This document shows positions 1 through 11,289 of a DNA stretch of 64,000 nt, one piece after another. The DNA comes from Atriophallophorus winterbourni (taxonomy: Eukaryota; Platyhelminthes; Trematoda; Plagiorchiida; Microphallidae). Where the stretch lies: NCBI GenBank assembly GCA_013407085.1, contig JACCGJ010001478.1:97651-161650 (forward strand). Direction: 5' to 3'. Both the position numbers and the translations under genes were made by a program. The notes under the pieces are model-generated. The model had not been told where the DNA came from and did no database searches. It saw only the letters and a list, made by a program, of their open reading frames with translations. Positions within the stretch are counted from its first letter, which is position 1; every line of letters begins with the position of its first letter.

Positions 1-3000
1 TTAATTGTTATAAATTCCTCAATTAGGCATACATTGTACTTTACTATAGCTATTTTAACGGTCAAAATATCCGTATAGCCTTATAAAAATAAATGAATTT
101 ATATTTTCAGTAAATTAGCAAAAGAAACTTTTTTGTTCGAAGTTTTGATAATTGATTTGACAATCGATCAAGTGAATCACGTGAGGTGTCACGAGGAGGA
201 AATATCATGAAATTTTGTCCAACGGAGAGTGTGGCAGGATGATCAGTGTTGCAAGAGATTTTCGAAAAATAAAATTTCATGAAACTCATCGTGTAAAGAG
301 CTGTTCGGCTAAACTCGATGCCAGAAGTGACCGCTTATTACAGCAGCTACATTTTGTGGCCCACATTATTGACAGTCAATACAAAATTTTGAGTCGCACT
401 GGTATTATGAACTTGACGCATTCGATTTTAATTTTTATTTGGTCGGGCTTTGCATGACTATTTTCATGACTATTGTGTAGAAAGTACAACACACTCAATA
501 ATGGAGACGGTTGGAGAGTGGTAATGGAATATATACAAATTCAAAATTCATTCTTGACATAGATCGTACGTTTTGAAAATCGCTTACTGTCGACCGCCCA
601 CTTTGGATGCATTGTGTACAGCATCCTCTCAAAAGTTGGTAAAACCAGATACTGTTCTCGGTTATTAAACATTGGCCACATTATCAGCATGCAAATATGA
701 CACTGTTCTTTGAGTAGGCCTACCAATGTGAGCGCTGCGGGAGAGATTGTTCCTCCTGAATCATAATTGTCATCAATTTGGAACGCTGCAAATCATGAAA
801 TTGTTATGCACTTACCTGTATGTCATCATCCATTTGAAAGAAAACCAATACAAACAAATTAACTTAGTCACAATGCCGTTCATTATTCTCAGTATTGAGC
901 GATTTCACGTAAAATAACAGATAAATAATCAGCGTAGTATTCGCTCCTATTTTACTTTTGCAAACGAAGCATTAATTCAAAACTATGTTACTTTCGGAAG
1001 AAGTATATCAACACACAGTAGTATGTCTCAGAATAAATGAAGTGTATTACGTGCAATAACCTGAAGGACAGTTGCATTGAGAGGAATAAGCCTCAATTCA
1101 ACCTTGAAAAACGCAAGGTGCTGCGAATTGGCAAGCCCTTCGAACACAAAAGTCACTTGATTAGTTAATTTTAAGTTCGAAAAATTCATAAAATTATCTC
1201 GATGCTTCGATATGTGATAGCGTGATAACGATTGCAATGTGAAGTTGGACTTTTGAGTATGCTGCGAGATATTTTAGAAACGTTTTCTCTTTGGACGTGT
1301 CTTACAACGAGCAAAATGTAAGTAAACACATCGAAAGAACAATCATCACAATTATGCACGCCTTGGTTTGAATGGACATTTCATCGTTGGATAGAATATA
1401 GAATTATGCAAACCAAATCCTCATGCTACTTCGAAAAAGTATTCAGAGTGATGCGATAGCTACAATCGAAATATTGCATACTTCAAATAATCCTCAAAAA
1501 CATTCACACAATTACCATGACATACGGCATACATGCAGCCACATAGCGACATGGGGAATACCTCATTCCGACATTGACTGTCACCGATATTTTTAGTATG
1601 TACGTGTCTGTTTCCATTTGGAATGTGCTCCCAGTCTCTATATAGTATGCACTTGCCACGTTGAAGCATTCAATGTACACGTATTTGTTGCAAAACGACT
1701 TGAGCCAATGAAGTATTTACAAATGGAGTGTATTTAACCCGACCATATGTGTCATTACAATTAATTATTAAAGTAGAATGTTAATTATTTTTTGTGGAAC
1801 AAATATTTCAAATTCTTTGGTAATTGCGAACCTACATGCTTCTTGTCACCATATATTCCTGAATCGTGAATAATGACTCTTGACATAATGCGGTTTCATT
1901 TACTTTTAATGGCGAGGCGAATAAAGAAAATGGATTTCTGTTAACGTATCATTCTAATTGAGTGGGTTCCACAATACACTCATTTCACTGTATCGCTGGA
2001 CATATACTGTATTCTACAAAATATAAAATTGAATCTTCGATTTGCAACTATGGGATCAGATTTCTAGCATAATTCTGGTTTATTCGGTATGTTCCATAAT
2101 ACATGCAAACATAATTTAGACGAATGATGATTTTATCCATTTTTTGTCTAGGATGTGGATCTAATTCTCATTATTCCAAAATGTTTAGTGTTATGGTAAT
2201 CTAGTTATTGCAAGTGAACCTTTTGGTCAACCATTAGGTATGCTGTATATTTGATAATAATAGTCTTTCACAATTCATGTTTTGGTTCACATCCCCGCAT
2301 CTCTACAACCGTTATCTAGCCCTAAGGTTTGGTGTAATGGTGCTGGTATCAAACCATTTCCCAAAATTCCAAGTGAACCTTTTGGTCAACCATTAGGCAT
2401 GCTGTTTATTATACAATAATAGTCTTGTTCAATTCATGTTTTGGTTCAAACATTATCCGCATCTCCACATGCGTTATCTAGCCTTTGCCGTGTTGAGGAG
2501 TGGTGAGTAAGATTAGGTTTACTGAATCTTGATACTAATGTGTAGCCCCGAGGTCATTGTTATTATGATTCATTAAACGAGTCCTGGTGGTCAAATAAAC
2601 AGATACACAGTGCGAGTTTAACTCAGGCAAATATAAGGCTGTTATTTTTGTTTTACAAGCATATACTTTCGTGAGAAATGCAGTGAGGAATCGCGATGTT
2701 TTACTGATCATGCGCTTTAAGGTTTTAAAAACTCATGGATCAAATGCTCAAAGTTCAACATTGAAACTACTCTGCACAGCACTTGTTTGATTTTGGCACT
2801 TTCAGTATGACATAACTGAAATTTTGGTGAAGTTTCAATTTGTATTTTCATGTCTCGTTATGCTTGAAAAATTTAAAAGGTCGGTCGTAGACCAGCTGCT
2901 CACGCAAGGTCAAAACTTTAACCCTTGAAATGCCCTGTTAATTATTATCATAACACCGTTCGCTAGCAGGAAACTTGAATCGAGCAGTGAAAGAACGACT

Positions 3001-4085
3001 GAAATCGCAGATGTTTTGCCAAAAGTTTTGTGTCCAAATGCGTCGGTTTATGGGAGATTCTGTCACAGTCAAGATAAGTGTTGCTATGCCTTTGTGTGCA
3101 GCGACCAAAACGGACATTTGCATCACGTGATCGATCATTGATTATGACTGATCATGAAGTCCATCGTTAGTGATATATATCATCGCAGTAATCAAATAGA
3201 CTCTTGAGTTACCGCCACGGGATTCTCGATTGCTGGATTGCTAAATGTTGTACTATTTAATAAGAGGATTTTAATTTGTCCGGGTTGGAGTAAATCCACT
3301 CAGGTTAAAAAATTATATAATTGATCCATCTTTGATAATGTGCAACAAATGAATCAATTATTTTATTGCATGGAACATGATTGGAGTAAACCGAGAGGAA
3401 AATCAGTTGTCGAGATATAAAAATAAAATGGTCCTATTTTAAATTTTAGAAGAATCAAAAATGTCAATTTTTGATTTGCCAATGAACACAACTCACGATT
3501 TATGCTCGTAGATATAATTTGGTTTTATATCGATAACAATATCTTTGTGCCTGTTTTTAATTGAATTTTACAGTTTGTGGCCTTACGCTGATTGTTTAAC
3601 ATGATACCAGCATATTCAAATGTCATTTCAATAAACTCCGGACAAGCGTAAACATAACTTAGCATGTTTCGTAAGCACTCCAATCGAGGGATACTTATTA
3701 ATGTACAGTTGTATGTATATGCCTTCCTTTTGTAGCAACCAATCTAATTAATGGACTAAAAGTAATCAACTCAAAATACTATCACAATTTTAAAATGAAA
3801 ATCTATGCATTAGGTAGCAATGATACCCCATTTTCGCCTAAACTGTAGAAAATAATTTTGATCTGTCCGTGTCAGTTTTTCGCTTAAAATTTTACTTTCA
3901 AGCGTTTTTCATTCCACCAGCTTGCATGAGTTTAAAACGAAAGTAGACTATATTTTATTGAATTATTCGTTTTCCGAGTAATGATATACTGTTTAAACTA
4001 ATTGCTTAGCATGTTTTTATACACTTACCTTTTATTTTTCAAGATCCTATTGTTATTGTTAAGTTTGCTGATTTTCAGGCAATTA
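1..4085. other. AT-rich intergenic DNA, no gene recognised
   Basis: All open frames here are short, interrupted and unlike any protein I recognise on either strand. Apart from the direct duplication at 2211-2483 I see no mobile-element core, RNA gene or splice-flanked conserved peptide. Very diverged repeats or a short exon could be missed by eye. Confidence 0.5.
2211..2483 (+). repeat. Direct duplication, two ~112-base copies about 159 bases apart
   Basis: Copy 1 (2211-2320) and copy 2 (2370-2483) both begin CAAGTGAACCTTTTGGTCAA, share ATTCATGTTTTGGTTCA in the middle and end GTTATCTAGCC. They differ by scattered substitutions and small indels, so the duplication is not recent. No coding potential is visible and the family is not recognised. 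Confidence 0.8.
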
Positions 4086-4089
4086 AACA

Positions 4090-4925
4090 CCTTGAATTAC
4101 CTTGGTTGTTGTTGGCGATGACATAATACAAGCAAATCCGCTCCATTGTAGATTTGTTTGATGCTGCAAGAGGATACAGATGCCCTGTATAACTTGTCTC
4201 AACTAAATCAGATGCCTTTCAACATACATAAATGTAAAATGTTACAACTTGTGCGGCAATACTTGTATACATATAGTCTTAGTCATGAAAACTAGACTTG
4301 GACCAGTGCAGAGAAGGATCTCGGTATTTCGATTTTCAATAACCTGAAACCGAATCCTCATTGCCAGAAAGTCTTCAACAGGGCAAGCGGTATCTTGGGA
4401 ATGCTGGGGAGAATATTCGTGTGGTTCTGAATTAAAACGCCCCCCAAATTTTAAATACTTACATGCATCCGACGATAGAATACATGATCCTACTTTGGGC
4501 ACCGTGGTTTCATAACGACATCGAATTGCTGGATAATGTTTAGCATCGGACGACAAAGCTAGTTGATGGAATGCAGTACATCCCATACCAAGTGCAAATG
4601 GCCATGCTGGGATCCACCGATTATACACAAAAGGGAGTAAAAAGCATCATGATCCCAATATATAAAATAATGTGGATCGAAATTCAACCTCTCCGCGATT
4701 TGATTAAAGTTAGTTCCCCTAGGAATATACGGAGTCAATCAAGCTGTCTGGTCATACCGCAATCAAGACTTGATTGTAGACGTCATTTATTCTCGGTGCG
4801 TGTTCGCATTCTGTGGAATTCACTATCAAAGGACATTCTGAACGCTCCTACGATCCGTGATTTTAAATTGAAACTTACTGCTTATATCAAAGAGCATTCC
4901 ACTATCGGCACTGGATATTAACCCA
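4090..4925 (+). pseudogene. Diverged CR1/Jockey-like LINE reverse transcriptase, 3' end
   Basis: The frame at 4571-4921 ends with the LINE C-terminal signature: SRLDCRRHLFSVRVRILWNS, then a short tail before the stop. This resembles the end of the 543-residue reverse transcriptase at 18120-19751. Upstream at about 4150-4250 a remnant reads like the post-catalytic segment (FNIHKCKMLQL), in other frames with stops. The catalytic palm is not preserved. It is a 5'-truncated, decayed copy with no neighbouring host gene. Confidence 0.75.
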
Positions 4926-5130
4926 ATATGAACCCACACAAGCCAAACAACTCAAGAGAATTTTGGGTGCATCATCTTTATTTTTATAGCTTTCATCCAA
5001 AGGTACATGTAAAGCGATTGTTTTTCTTCGCCATAAAATCGTGATTTCTGATTCTTGAATTACACTGAAAAAAAATAACACAGTTAGAATTCAACGCCTT
5101 ACAATCCCAACGTACACAAACCCAAATACT

Positions 5131-5385
5131 CATTTACATGCAGCTCCATCACACACACACACACCCAAAGAGTGGTTTGGTGCTGTTTGCACTCATCAGA
5201 TAATGACAATACGATCAGGATCAGCATGTCCTGAAACAGTATGTGTCATGGAAATGCATCCAGATGAGCATATTTTTTAAGATCATGGGTTTAACCCCAT
5301 GCGTTTTGGCACACGTGATTGGACAGGTTTGTCGTGCCATCCTTACCGAACAGAATAAAATATACCTTTTGAATTTTTGACAAGA
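5131..5385. repeat. Hammerhead-like repeat, inverted pair of fragments
   Basis: The minus strand of 5165-5204 reads CTGATGAG, then a GTGC/GCAC hairpin with loop AAACA, then CAAACC, then a TG-rich run. This is a hammerhead core with G12 changed to C. A plus-strand fragment of the same repeat body (ATGGAAATGCAT to GGTTTAACCCC and beyond) follows at about 5248-5350, so the two pieces face each other. The (CA)n microsatellite at 5150-5163 belongs to the repeat. A GGTTTAA-type element resembles a pol III B box with one or two mismatches. Confidence 0.6.
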
Positions 5386-5389
5386 ATGG

Positions 5390-7535
5390 GTTAGCACAAA
5401 CAAATACTGATGACTACAGACAATATAAACCTGCGTGATGGAAGCTTTTACATGGGATAGCTTGGTATATAAAATATTCACCAATGTAGAATATTTATTC
5501 GACGTGGCCGTCGCACAATATCAGATAAGCTAACCTTCCGTGGTAAGAACTATTTCACGTGTACTACCTTTGTGGGCCGGTAAAAAATTCGGTGTCATTT
5601 CAAAATCTTTCCTGACCATAGCCTCGGGTACGTTTTTACTGTCAACTGGTAATTGCCTGTCGAAATATCGACGAGTTTGTGTACACGAAATAATATAATC
5701 CTCCTGATGACCAAATTTAACCGAAGGAGATGCGTTTCAAGTAAAATTAAGACGGTGAAATTCAGCAATACTCAGATTTCTGCTTGTGTTTTATCTATGA
5801 ATTGCTAATTACTTCAGATTGTTATTCAGAAGATACATAAACCTATATTAATTACTGATTCGATGCAGCAATATTACTGGATGCAGTAATCTTATGATAT
5901 TCATATCCTGCATAAGCAGATCATACACACCCTCTATATTCAAAAGCTCATGATATTTGTTTATGCTTACAATTTAATGGAGACTAATGCATGTTCTGCA
6001 TCTTTATCCCGTGTACACACATATTTCAAATACCCCTTTTGTTATGCGAGATTAGTGATCTGTTGGACCAGGTAGATATAAAACGCATACAATGCATTTT
6101 CCATATACACTTACATTAAAACGTATCTGGTTGCGCATTTTACTGAACATTATACGCGAAATCTTCCGTGCAAAAACATAACATCACAATTCTGCGGTTA
6201 AACGTTTTTCCATCAACGTTAGCTTCCAAATTTGTCTACCTTAAACACGCGCTTATATACTTCAAGTTCGCAATGATAGTTGGATATGATATATATCTAT
6301 ATCTAACTATAAAGAGAAAAATAGACTTTACTAATTAACTTCGGGTTTCAGAATGAAAAGACTAATGTTAAATAAATTCAAAATTTTTGTAGGGCAAGTG
6401 AATTTCAAACAATGTCCAGCATGGATTTTTTTTGAACTTCAAATATCGAAATGATGTTTTCAATTTTTTGCTAAAATTATTCATAATTTGTAGCAATTCA
6501 ATTTAAAAGAATATAATTGATATTTTAATCATTATTTTCTAAAATAAATCTGACTATACAATCTGTGATGTTTTAAATTTTCCTGTTGACACCATTTTAA
6601 ATACTGCATTTTTCTAGACGCGCTGATAGTATTTTTAAAATCGATCATTGCATGACTGAAATTTATTCCGTTGTTTAATATATTTTCATTCTGAGAAACG
6701 AATTATCAATCCTCTGCAAAGTGGAGCAGATTACTCAGTACTGGTGTAACAGTCCTCTATAAAATCATTGCATTGGTATACGTACAGCACAGATTTTTAT
6801 ATAGTTGCTCAGCCCGTGAGGATATCGCATTCAGATTCAAAGAAACAACCATTTTGTCAAATATAAAGCATTAAGAAAGACAGAAAAACAATTTTAGAAA
6901 CTTTATGGATTCTGGCTTGTTATATTATCGGTCATCGGGCTGATATTTTATATGCAGTGGGTTGGTGATTTGGTTGCAATGATCTTTTGCGAATTTCAAT
7001 TAGGATTTCGGGCTACGGAGTATAGATCTGGAACTTGGAAAAATCTGTTGGAAGGAGTCGATGTTTTGCAGCATGGAAAATTATTGAATTCAATAAACGA
7101 AAGAATGTTTGACTAAATACAACGTTCAAACTTGCATTTCAGTTTATTTCTACTGAAATAAGCATGGGTCATGATTGATTGCCCACATTTTTCGATAGCA
7201 CACCACAACTGATTTCTGGATTATTGCCCTCATCAGGTGGAGACTGTAATAATTGTTCCAATGAGCCTTAAAACACGTAAATTGATATACAATTAACACG
7301 ATGGCACTATTGAAATGGAAGAAATCATGGTGATTGAATACAGAGTCACAGTAACACGAAGAAAACTCACGTATATAGTCCAATTTTGTGATATTCATAT
7401 AAGTAACTGGTACACTACACTACCGTTTTTATTGTGCTCTGTGTAATTTTCTTTCATCACGTGAAACAACAAGTTCAGTTTTAACCATAATTAAAGCAGT
7501 GGCAGATGTTTTATAGTTGAACAACTATTTGATAG
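5390..7535. other. AT-rich intergenic DNA, no gene recognised
   Basis: No convincing exon or transposon protein is seen. An imperfect palindrome lies at 6276-6310. The remainder is low in GC with frequent stops in all frames. Confidence 0.5.
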
Positions 7536-8060
7536 AAAAAAGCTCATTTGCAAGCATTTTCATCACACACACACACACACACCTGAAGACTGGTTTCGTG
7601 TAGTTTGCGCTCAACAGGTATGGACAGTAGGAAAGCGATCCGCATGAGCTTGAAACAGTGGAAGAATGCTAAATATGTTGGGCTTGTATGCTACTATTTG
7701 GGAAGGCGTGTCTGATGGAAATGCATGCAGTCTACATGATTATGGTCTCATGTGATTGACCATGTTGCTCGTACCAACCTTAACCAACAGTGGCATACAA
7801 GCGCAACTTGTCTACCATCATTCCACCGTTTCAATTGCATGCGGATCATTATCCTACTGTCCATAACTGTTGAGTGCAAACAGCACGAAACCGGTCCTGC
7901 GGTGTGTGTGTGATTGAGATGCATGCAAATGAGCTTTTATATTCAGGGTCATGGGTTTTAAACCCAGTCTACATGAGTGGGGGCTCATGTGATTGACCAG
8001 CTTGCTCTTACCAACCTTACCCGACAGTGGCATACAAGCGCAAACTATTTAGTAGGTTGA
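7535..8060. repeat. Hammerhead-like repeat cluster, inverted then direct copies
   Basis: A minus-strand copy (about 7535-7680) carries a degenerate core CTGTTGAG..CACGAAACCAGTC beside a (CA)n run at 7564-7582. A plus-strand unit follows at about 7700-7910 with CTGTTGAG, a perfect GTGC-AAACA-GCAC hairpin, GAAA and ACCGGTC at 7867-7896. The next unit continues to about 8050. A6 of the catalytic core is T in both copies, so cleavage is doubtful, but the architecture repeats. The unit is about 210 bases long and ends in GT-rich microsatellite. Confidence 0.65.
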
Positions 8061-10265
8061 GTGCAACAGAATTAATTTTAGTCAAGAACTCAAGGCATTC
8101 ATATGTGAATGAAGCATTGCATTGCTAATAGCTTAACAACAGATACCATATATGCAACATTATCGCTTGAATGTGATCCACTCAGCTATTTTGTATTCCG
8201 TTTTTTGTTTAAACACCCTGTGATGATAATCGGATTCAAGTCAAACGAATGGCCTAAAATTTATGCTAGCTCTTGACAAATAGCATGATCAGATGACTTC
8301 TAAAAATGCACAGAAATATAGCTTGCTCTGGATATCGCTTCGAAGTAAATTTCCAGAACAAAATTCGTCAAACAATGAAATACTCCACGCATAACGTTCA
8401 TAGCTACTATAAAACATTAATCATTAATCGTTGCTTAACTCGAATGTATCATTGTAATTGAAATTCATAACAGTTTCCCTCGCATTTACTTAACGTGCAA
8501 TTTATTTGGTAGGTCGGAAATTTATACGAGTCAGCATTGTCTACTCTAGTGTGAATAATGCAAGCCAAATGTCAAAATACACGGAAACGAAATAAAATTC
8601 ACATAAATTCACAATAAAATTCAAAACCGAGGTAAGTAAGCTGGTATGCCATTGATATGGATATCTAAGGGTAAGGAATCTACAATTAAATATTTCGGTA
8701 ATTTTTTTCAGTATTCACTGTTGATAACTAACTAGCTTACGAGATAAATAAATGATAATTTCATATGTGGATATCCAAGGCAAGCTGAGCATGATCAATA
8801 ATTACAGAACTGCTTTTACATTCAAATCAGAATATGTGCAATAATAATTTAATTTTCAAGCTAAATTAAACGTTCGTATAAATATTTAGGATAAACAGCA
8901 TTTTCCTAATAATGTGCGTTAAATTCGAATTAATAGGTGTTCAGTCTGATATTCAGTCAAAAGATATTTCACATTTTGTAGTATTAAATGAAATAATAGA
9001 TCCTTCCAACATTCGTAAGAATTGTCGCTAGCAATAAAATATAATCTGTTAAATGATACCTGAAAAACATGCGGAATTTGAAGATTCAATTTATCATTGT
9101 ATTAGTAGATTATCTCATTTTGAACAAGGGAATATTTTACTACATCAATGGCAGTATTGTTTGGTGACATTCAACTTAGCCGAAGTTAATACAAAATGAA
9201 TACATCCAGCTTTACATTACTGAGAAAAAATATTTGGTGATGTAAATGTTTGCCGTTAATCGTCCCAATAGACTAAAACAAAAAACAACGACATCAAGAA
9301 AAAATAAGAATTCGTGCGGAATAGTACGTAGTGTTATGAAGTAACAAATAAAACAAATAACAAAAGGATATTGAAATCAATTAGAAAAGGAAAAGAATTT
9401 AGAGCGTGCTAAAACTTCGAACAAATTCTGATCGCGTGAGTGTCTTTCACTTAATTTCAGCCGTTCAATTCGAATATGAACAAAAAGGTTTTAAATCCCC
9501 TGTAGGAAAAGCTCAAATAAGACGTTTTTCTGAATTTCTAATCATCTACCCATGAATTTAGCATAAAAATATTTTATATGCATTTTCTATATTTACTATT
9601 ATGACAAATGCACCAAACTACAAAAAAATGCTACGATATGTTGACACTTTTTGACTAAATTCAAGAATTTTTCGTAGTTTGACTCATCATGAACTTTTGA
9701 GAGATTATTTCACGATTGGCTTTCTGGATATTACTGGACTTCTTATCGCATATCACAGACGCTAAGAATACCAAAGGACAAATAGAATCGAATTTGGATG
9801 TAGTGAGTGTTCTTAATAGTATTACACCGAAAAAAATTCTGTACGTTCGTATAGCTTATCGGCCACTTACATTCATATGCTTACTGTGCTACTCAGAAAT
9901 AACTGTTCTGCACTGCTGCTGCCCTTCTACATGTCAATAAGAAAATTCGTTTAGCAATAACGCCTCAAAGTTTGTCAAGGATTCCGTAGTACTATTTAGA
10001 GCAGTGTGAGGAGACACTTCTCCTAACGAATAAAACAACCCAAAAATAGGATACTACTATTGATCAGTGAAGACATGACAACTCACTGATCGGCTTTGAA
10101 ATCGATTAATGTTTTCAATCATCATCTAAATGTTACTGACCGACATTTTTTAACATCGATTTTCTATGTTATAAAAGAAGTGTTCACACTGCTGTAATTA
10201 ATCTCGCGATTCGGACTAAATGAATCGTTATATTACGATGGACAACGAACTTTGGAATCGTCTTG
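8060..10265. other. AT-rich DNA, no gene recognised
   Basis: The longest frame (9716-9940, 74 codons) has no recognisable motif, signal or conserved neighbour. No mobile-element core was seen. Confidence 0.5.
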
Positions 10266-10269
10266 GTTG

Positions 10270-11215
10270 AGAGTTCCTTTCTTTGTATCAAGTACAAAAC
10301 AGGCTGACTTCAAATGGAATGATCAATGTGCCGATGCAGCTCAACGCACACGCAAGGTAATTTTTGGCTGAAATAAGTGTTATCGAGCAGCACACCCAAT
10401 GTGTGCCAGCCAAATTACTAGTCATTTGATCTACAGCATCTAGAATATTGTATTCAGGCGTGGTGTACTGACTACGAGAAAGACATCGTTCGACTTTATA
10501 GCGTCTTGATACAGCTTGAAACTTGATACAGCGTCTCGCCACACGCATGATTGAGAGTCAGCGAGGGAAATCTTAAGTTTCTAGATAATTTCTCCGAGAG
10601 TTGCTGTCGTTTAAAATGTGACTCAATTAAAACGTTTAAGATCATAAAGTGGTTAAGCGGGGTTCTTATGAACGACTAATTTACCTTGAGTTCCGAGCTG
10701 ATCACCAAGGACCAATCACGTAAATTAGCTAAGAATGCGATGTCGGATAAACTCCAGGAAAAAACTTTTTCAGCCTTATGGTGTTAAATTCCTGGACCAT
10801 TCTTTCAAAAGAACGTATATCCTGCAGTTCCTTGGCGAGTTTCAGCAGGTTTCGATCACAACTGGGGTAGGTTATTTCACAAATACTCCCCTAGTTGCTA
10901 TGTAAGATTAAACTGATCAAATTTTAAGCGTCATCTTCGATAGAATAAAAATGTTAGAGTTCTTTGTTTTCTATACCCTATTTTTATTTAGCGGTTTTCT
11001 GAACTCGCAGGTGAACAGAAACTGATTTTTCTTTTTCCAGTATTGGCTATTACGAGGTGCTCCCTATTATGGCGACCTCTAGGTGTTCACCTTTTAGCAG
11101 TGGTGGGTGATTCTCTGCAGCTTTTAACAAAGATAAATTCTTGAAGCTCGATGGACACGTGAAACACTTACAGTCATGCGCTGATTGAATTGAACTGAAA
11201 ATATTTCTGAAATTC
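10270..11215 (+). pseudogene. CR1-like LINE 3' fragment with tail
   Basis: Around 10300-10560 the sequence matches, with frameshifts and stops, the reverse-transcriptase segment at 22040-22290. Both contain the stretch around WNDQCADAAQRTRK (10310-10350) followed by degraded palm-to-thumb residues. Non-coding sequence at 11040-11205 resembles the 3' UTR at 22760-22975 and ends in a TGAATTGAACTGAA-type tail. The copy is 5'-truncated and non-functional. Confidence 0.7.
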
Positions 11216-11289
11216 ATTCATATTGCGAGTTCATCGAATAAATGTGCAAAATGATAAAAGAGTGTTCTCTGTGCACTTACTCAAGCCGC

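Noticed and set aside
7560..7585. CRISPR-like or regulatory reading of the CA repeats
   Set aside because: They are simple (CA)n microsatellites that recur at a fixed place in the hammerhead-like repeat.
9716..9940. 74-codon plus-strand frame
   Set aside because: It has no conserved motif, no splice context and a composition like the surrounding AT-rich DNA.
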